NCBI GenBank assembly: GCA_016215555.1
Contig: JACRJC010000054.1
Coordinates: 1-34,387, forward strand
Length of the DNA: 34,387 bases
Origin: Rhodospirillales bacterium
Lineage (GTDB): Bacteria; Pseudomonadota; Alphaproteobacteria; Rhodospirillales; WMHbin7
Reading direction: 5' to 3'
Shown: positions 31,227 through 34,387 of the stretch, one piece after another
Layout of the letters: each line of letters begins with the position of its first letter
Numbering within the stretch: the first letter of the stretch is position 1
Position numbers and translations under genes: made by a program
Notes under the pieces: generated by a model
What the model saw: only the letters and a program-made list of their open reading frames with translations
Told to the model about the DNA's origin: nothing
The model's database searches: none

Positions 31227-32774
31227 TCAAATCGGCAATTCCCTGGGCTTGGCGTATTTCAGCCACAGCGTAATCATCAACTGCACCACCAGAATGGCGG
31301 TGAACATCGAGGTGAACAGGCCAAGGGCCAGCGTCACGGCGAAACCGCGCACCGGCCCGGTTCCGAACTGGAAAAGCAGAACGGCGGCGATCAGAGTGGT
31401 CAACTGCGAATCGACGATGGTCAGCAAGGCGCGCTTGAATCCCGCCGAGCAGGCCGACACCACGCCGCGTCCGAGCCGGAATTCCTCGCGCATGCGCTCG
31501 TAGATCAGGACATTGGCGTCCACCGCCATGCCCATGGTCAGCACGATGCCGGCAATGCCGGGCAAGGTCAGCGTGGCCCCGATCATCGACAGAAAACCCA
31601 GCAGCAAGACCAGATTCACCACCAGCGCAATGTTGGCGAAGACGCCGAAAACGCCATAGACCAGCATCATGAAAAGGATGACGAAGACAAGGCCGACGAT
31701 GCTGGCCACCTTGCCGGCCTGAATCGAATCGGCGCCCAGATCGGGGCCGACGGTACGCTCTTCCAGAATGGTCAAGGGCGCCGGCAGGGCGCCGGCACGC
31801 AACAAAAGCGCCAGATCATTGGCCGTCTGCACCGTGAAACTGCCGGAAATCTGGCCCGAGCCGCCGATGATCGGCTCGCGGATCACCGGGGCGCTGATGG
31901 CCTTGCCGTCCAGCACGATGGCGAATTGCTTGCCGGTATGTTCGGTGGTGATGGCGGCGAATTTCTTGGCGCCCTGGCCGTTAAAGCGGAAATTGACCAC
32001 CGCCATGCCGTCATTGAATCCGGCGCTGGCATCGACCAGCATTTCGCCGCCCAGCTCCACCTTGCGCCGAACCACGACGATGCGGCCATCGGTTTCCTGC
32101 AAAGCCTCGGAACCCGGGGGCAAACGTCCGGCCAGGGCGTCTTGCGGGCTGACGCCATGATCGACCAGATGGAAGGTCAGCTTGGCGGTCTTGCCGAGCA
32201 GGCTTTTGACATGTTCGGGATTCTCGACGCCCGGCAACTGCAGCAGAATGCGGTCGTCGCCCTGGCGGATGATGGTGGATTCGCGCGTCCCCAATTCGTC
32301 GATGCGCCGGCGCACGATCTCGATCGACTGGCCGACCACCGCCTTGCGCTTTTCGTTGATGGCGATTTCGGTATAGCGCAGCGAGAGGGCGCCATTGTCG
32401 CCCTCGATCAACTCGGTGCCCAGATCCAGCTTCTTCAGCAGCTCGCGGGCCTTGTCGCGCTGCTCGGGCTCGGGGATGGCGACGCGGATGCCGTCGGCGT
32501 CGGCGCCCAGGCCGATATAGCGGATGCTCTCCTTGCGAAGCGCCGTGCGGGCCGATTCGACCAGCGACACCGCCTGTTCCTTGAACACCGCCTTCAGATC
32601 AACTTCCAGCAGCAGATGCGACCCGCCCTGCAGATCAAGCCCCAGATTGACCGGCTTCAGCCAGCCAGGCATTGAGGCCAGCGCCGGCGCCGGCAAGGCG
32701 TTCGGCAAGGCGAACAGCATCCCGGTCAGGCAGACCAGGGCCACGACGATCAGTTTCCAGTTTTCAATGCGCAT
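31227..32774 (-). CDS. secD: Protein translocase subunit SecD
   Basis: SecD is the larger partner of SecF, with a big periplasmic region (P1 head and base, about residues 35-330) that grips emerging proteins and six membrane segments. The 515-residue product has the LGLDLQGG motif near the start, and the GMAVDANVLIYERMREE segment in the membrane part. I chose the ATG at 32774 over a TTG one codon upstream. It follows yajC by 24 bases. Confidence 0.95.
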   Translation of the reverse strand: MRIENWKLIVVALVCLTGMLFALPNALPAPALASMPGWLKPVNLGLDLQGGSHLLLEVDLKAVFKEQAVSLVESARTALRKESIRYIGLGADADGIRVAIPEPEQRDKARELLKKLDLGTELIEGDNGALSLRYTEIAINEKRKAVVGQSIEIVRRRIDELGTRESTIIRQGDDRILLQLPGVENPEHVKSLLGKTAKLTFHLVDHGVSPQDALAGRLPPGSEALQETDGRIVVVRRKVELGGEMLVDASAGFNDGMAVVNFRFNGQGAKKFAAITTEHTGKQFAIVLDGKAISAPVIREPIIGGSGQISGSFTVQTANDLALLLRAGALPAPLTILEERTVGPDLGADSIQAGKVASIVGLVFVILFMMLVYGVFGVFANIALVVNLVLLLGFLSMIGATLTLPGIAGIVLTMGMAVDANVLIYERMREEFRLGRGVVSACSAGFKRALLTIVDSQLTTLIAAVLLFQFGTGPVRGFAVTLALGLFTSMFTAILVVQLMITLWLKYAKPRELPI

Positions 32775-32798
32775 CAAGGCGGCGTTCCGAAATGAGGA

Positions 32799-33218
32799 TC
32801 AGTCCTTCTTGCCGGACAGCAGCCTGCCCAGCAGCGAGCCGCTTTTGCCTTCCTCGGCCGGCTTGGCTGGCGTCTCGTCATTGGCGCTTTTGCCCACCGG
32901 CTCGGTCTTGGACAGAATGGCGGTGATGGTGTCTTGGATCACCTTGACCTTGACATTCTCGGCGATCTCGACCGTCACTTCGCCGTCCTGGACCTTGAGC
33001 ACCTGGCCGACGATGCCCCCGCCCGTCACCACCTTGTCGCCGCGGCGAATCTGGGACAGGGCGTTCTTGTGCTCCTTCATCTTCTTCTGCTGCGGACGGA
33101 TGAGCAGGAAGTAGAACAGCACGAAGATCAGAACCAGCGGGAACAGCGAAGACAAGGATTCCATGCCGCCGGCGGAAGCGGCGGGCGCGGTCTGGGCGAA
33201 AGCCTCGGAAATCAGCAT
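32799..33218 (-). CDS. yajC: Sec translocase accessory subunit YajC
   Basis: YajC binds SecDF. The 139-residue product has a short N-terminus, a single membrane segment (about residues 25-41), the RPQQKKMKEHK motif just after it, and the typical GDKVVTGGGIVGQV segment. A Lys/Ala-rich tail follows. AAAGGAG precedes the ATG at good spacing. It opens the yajC-secD-secF-yibQ-like-HMA operon. Confidence 0.94.
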   Translation of the reverse strand: MLISEAFAQTAPAASAGGMESLSSLFPLVLIFVLFYFLLIRPQQKKMKEHKNALSQIRRGDKVVTGGGIVGQVLKVQDGEVTVEIAENVKVKVIQDTITAILSKTEPVGKSANDETPAKPAEEGKSGSLLGRLLSGKKD

Positions 33219-33245
33219 CGGTTACTCCTTTTGGAATTTGGCGCG

Positions 33246-33273
33246 ACTATACAGGCAGAGCCTGGCTTTGCAA
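33246..33273 (-). promoter_or_regulatory. Sigma70 promoter of the yajC-secDF operon
   Basis: On the minus strand TTGCAA and TATAGT are separated by 16 bases, 28 bases before the yajC ATG. Spacing and sequence fit a housekeeping promoter. Confidence 0.6.
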
Positions 33274-33319
33274 ACTCTTGACTGTTGGCTTTTTGGGATT
33301 AGGCGGGTAGGGTTTGACC

Positions 33320-34171
33320 ATGACCGAAACCGACCTCTTCCGCCGCATCGCCGAGGCCCTGGAACGACTGGCCCCAGGGCTTAAGCCATTGAACGACCTG
33401 AATAAAGCCGACGCCTTCGTCTGGCATGCGCAGGTCTGCGAGCTGGCCCCGGTGGCCAAGGTCAATCTGGTGCCCTTGGGGCTGTTGAAAGGCGTCGAGG
33501 CCCAGCGCGACCGCCTGCTCGCCAACACAAGGCGCTTCGCCCAGGGCCTGCCCGCCAACAACGCCCTTTTATGGGGGGCAAGGGGCACCGGCAAAAGCTC
33601 GCTGGTCAAGGCCGTGCATGCAGAAATCAACCATGAGTCGCCCCGCGCGCTGGCGCTGGTGGAAATCCACCGCGAGGATATCCCTTCGCTGCCCAAGCTG
33701 CTGCCCATCTTGAAGAACAGCGGGCGCAATTGCGTGCTGTTCTGCGACGACCTGTCCTTCGATGCCCAGGACGACGCCTATAAATCGCTAAAGGCGGTGC
33801 TGGAAGGCGGCATCGAGGGGCGGCCCGCCAATGTGGTCTTCTACGCCACCTCGAACCGGCGCCATCTGATGGCCCGCGACATGATCGAGAACGAACGCTC
33901 GACGGCCATCAATCCCGGCGAGGCGGTGGAAGAAAAAGTGTCGCTGTCGGACCGTTTCGGCCTGTGGTTGGGCTTTCACAATGCCGATCAGGACACGTAT
34001 CTGGCCATGGTCGATGGCTATGTGCGGCAATATGGATTGCAGATCGCGCCCGAGGATTTGAAGCGCCAGGCGCTGGAATGGTCGGTGACCAGGGGCTCGC
34101 GCTCGGGCCGCGTGGCCTGGCAGTTCATCCAGGATCTGGCCGGCGCCTTGGGCCGGAAGATCGAGGAGTAG
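33320..34171 (+). CDS. DUF815 family AAA+ ATPase
   Basis: The 283-residue product has a P-loop GARGTGKSS (residues 87-95, K92), Walker B VLFCDDLSF and a sensor-1-like YATSNRRHLM segment. It resembles small AAA+ ATPases such as DnaC/IstB relatives. Its cellular job is unknown. The ATG at 33320 is preferred to a TTG two codons upstream, with GTAGGG upstream. It is divergent from yajC, an association that I recall from other alphaproteobacteria. Confidence 0.88.
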   Translation: MTETDLFRRIAEALERLAPGLKPLNDLNKADAFVWHAQVCELAPVAKVNLVPLGLLKGVEAQRDRLLANTRRFAQGLPANNALLWGARGTGKSSLVKAVHAEINHESPRALALVEIHREDIPSLPKLLPILKNSGRNCVLFCDDLSFDAQDDAYKSLKAVLEGGIEGRPANVVFYATSNRRHLMARDMIENERSTAINPGEAVEEKVSLSDRFGLWLGFHNADQDTYLAMVDGYVRQYGLQIAPEDLKRQALEWSVTRGSRSGRVAWQFIQDLAGALGRKIEE

Positions 34172-34188
34172 AATTCACAGCTGTGTCC

Positions 34189-34215
34189 GCAGAGGACGCA
34201 GGGGACGCAGAGGAA
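34189..34215 (+). repeat. Three tandem 9-mers (GCAGAGGAC type)
   Basis: GCAGAGGAC, GCAGGGGAC and GCAGAGGAA follow one another just after the DUF815 gene. Short repeats of this kind occur between genes in various proteobacteria. I infer no function. Confidence 0.6.
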
Positions 34216-34270
34216 ACGCTGAATAATAAATCGGCTCCTCGACGCAGCAAATGGAAATGGGTAAACAAGA

Positions 34271-34317
34271 TTCCTCACCCTGAGGAGCCTGCGGCACGCA
34301 GGCGTCTCGAAGGGTGG
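34271..34317 (+). repeat. Dispersed hairpin repeat, copy 4
   Basis: The left arm CCTCACCCTGAGGA, variable stem GCCTGC-ggcac-GCAGGC and right arm GTCTCGAAGGGTGG are present. The stem sequence is unlike copy 2 but equally complementary. Confidence 0.85.
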
Positions 34318-34333
34318 GGCATTTTGTCGATGC

Positions 34334-34376
34334 CCATCCTTCGAGACGGGCCTTCGGCCCTCCGGAAGGCATGAGG
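34334..34376 (-). repeat. Dispersed hairpin repeat, copy 5
   Basis: Read on the minus strand it has a degenerate left arm (CCTCATGCCTTCCGGA), the stem GGGCC-gaa-GGCCC and the right arm GTCTCGAAGGATGG. It shares about 29 bases of core with copies 1 and 3. Confidence 0.85.
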
Positions 34377-34387
34377 TAAGAACTATG

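Larger units (their letters stand above)
34220..34376. repeat. Composite repeat, second copy of the 20194-20360 unit
   Basis: A flank starting at TGAATA with the shared CAAATGGAAA block is followed by a plus-oriented hairpin element (34271-34317) and a minus-oriented one (34334-34376). Order and orientation match 20194-20360, although the spacing between elements is shorter (about 16 versus 34 bases). Confidence 0.75.

Noticed and set aside
34385..34387. Terminal ATG as start of a next gene
   Set aside because: Only the codon is inside the window; it directly follows a repeat and cannot be tested.
1..34387. CRISPR arrays, tRNA or rRNA genes, insertion sequences, prophage
   Set aside because: I saw no regularly spaced repeats, no cloverleaf or rRNA-like segments, and no transposase, integrase or phage proteins on either strand.

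Overview
The window looks like chromosome from a GC-rich, free-living alphaproteobacterium, most likely of the Rhodospirillales (Magnetospirillum-like) type. The evidence is the family mix: DUF1134 and DUF2914 proteins, ppiD next to trpE, HesB-NifV-NifW nitrogenase accessory genes, secDF followed by a divergent polysaccharide deacetylase, and a DUF815 ATPase beside yajC. An FNR/FixK-type box, nif accessory genes and a hemerythrin suggest life with low-oxygen, nitrogen-fixing phases. The nitrogenase structural genes are not in the window. The species assignment is inference.

Layout. 1-163 holds no supportable gene but carries one copy of a dispersed hairpin repeat. 164-3514 (minus) is a two-gene envelope-glycan operon (ArnT/PMT-like glycosyltransferase, then a membrane-anchored GH17 protein). 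gpt is divergent (3562-4038). 4061-6048 is an FNR-box-preceded tonB-exbB-exbD operon with a possible 38-codon leader gene. A membrane GT2 glycosyltransferase (minus) converges on it, followed by a small coiled-coil protein. 7529-9570 (minus) is hesB-nifV-nifW behind a sigma54-like promoter. 9756-12072 is a PepSY protein / response regulator / histidine kinase operon. 12069-13661 (minus) is an uncharacterised pair (DUF2914-like exported protein and a membrane protein). 13828-18239 is bioB, ppiD, trpE. 18328-20196 is an SbmA/YddA-like ABC exporter whose ATPase has lost its key residues. A paired hairpin repeat follows it.

20418-22726 (minus) is a cluster of three signalling proteins: a degenerate Hpt-like protein, a receiver with Glu in place of the phospho-Asp, and a REC-PAS-PAS protein with no output domain. 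22839-24170 (minus) is a GH1 beta-glucosidase. 24310-25475 is a DUF1134 protein and ubiX. 25539-28921 is a 991-residue CACHE-HAMP-GAF-HD-GYP protein followed by a bacteriohemerythrin. 28918-33218 (minus) is yajC-secD-secF-yibQ-like-HMA behind a recognisable sigma70 promoter. A DUF815 ATPase is divergent from it (33320-34171), and the window closes with another paired hairpin repeat.

The most noteworthy points are: the pseudo-ATPase ABC exporter; the phosphorelay-like cluster in which phosphoryl-accepting residues are substituted; the sigma54-like promoter abutting a perfect 22-bp palindrome ahead of hesB-nifV-nifW; the FNR box ahead of tonB; and the hairpin repeat whose stems differ in sequence but stay complementary. 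I saw no rRNA, tRNA, CRISPR array, insertion sequence or prophage.
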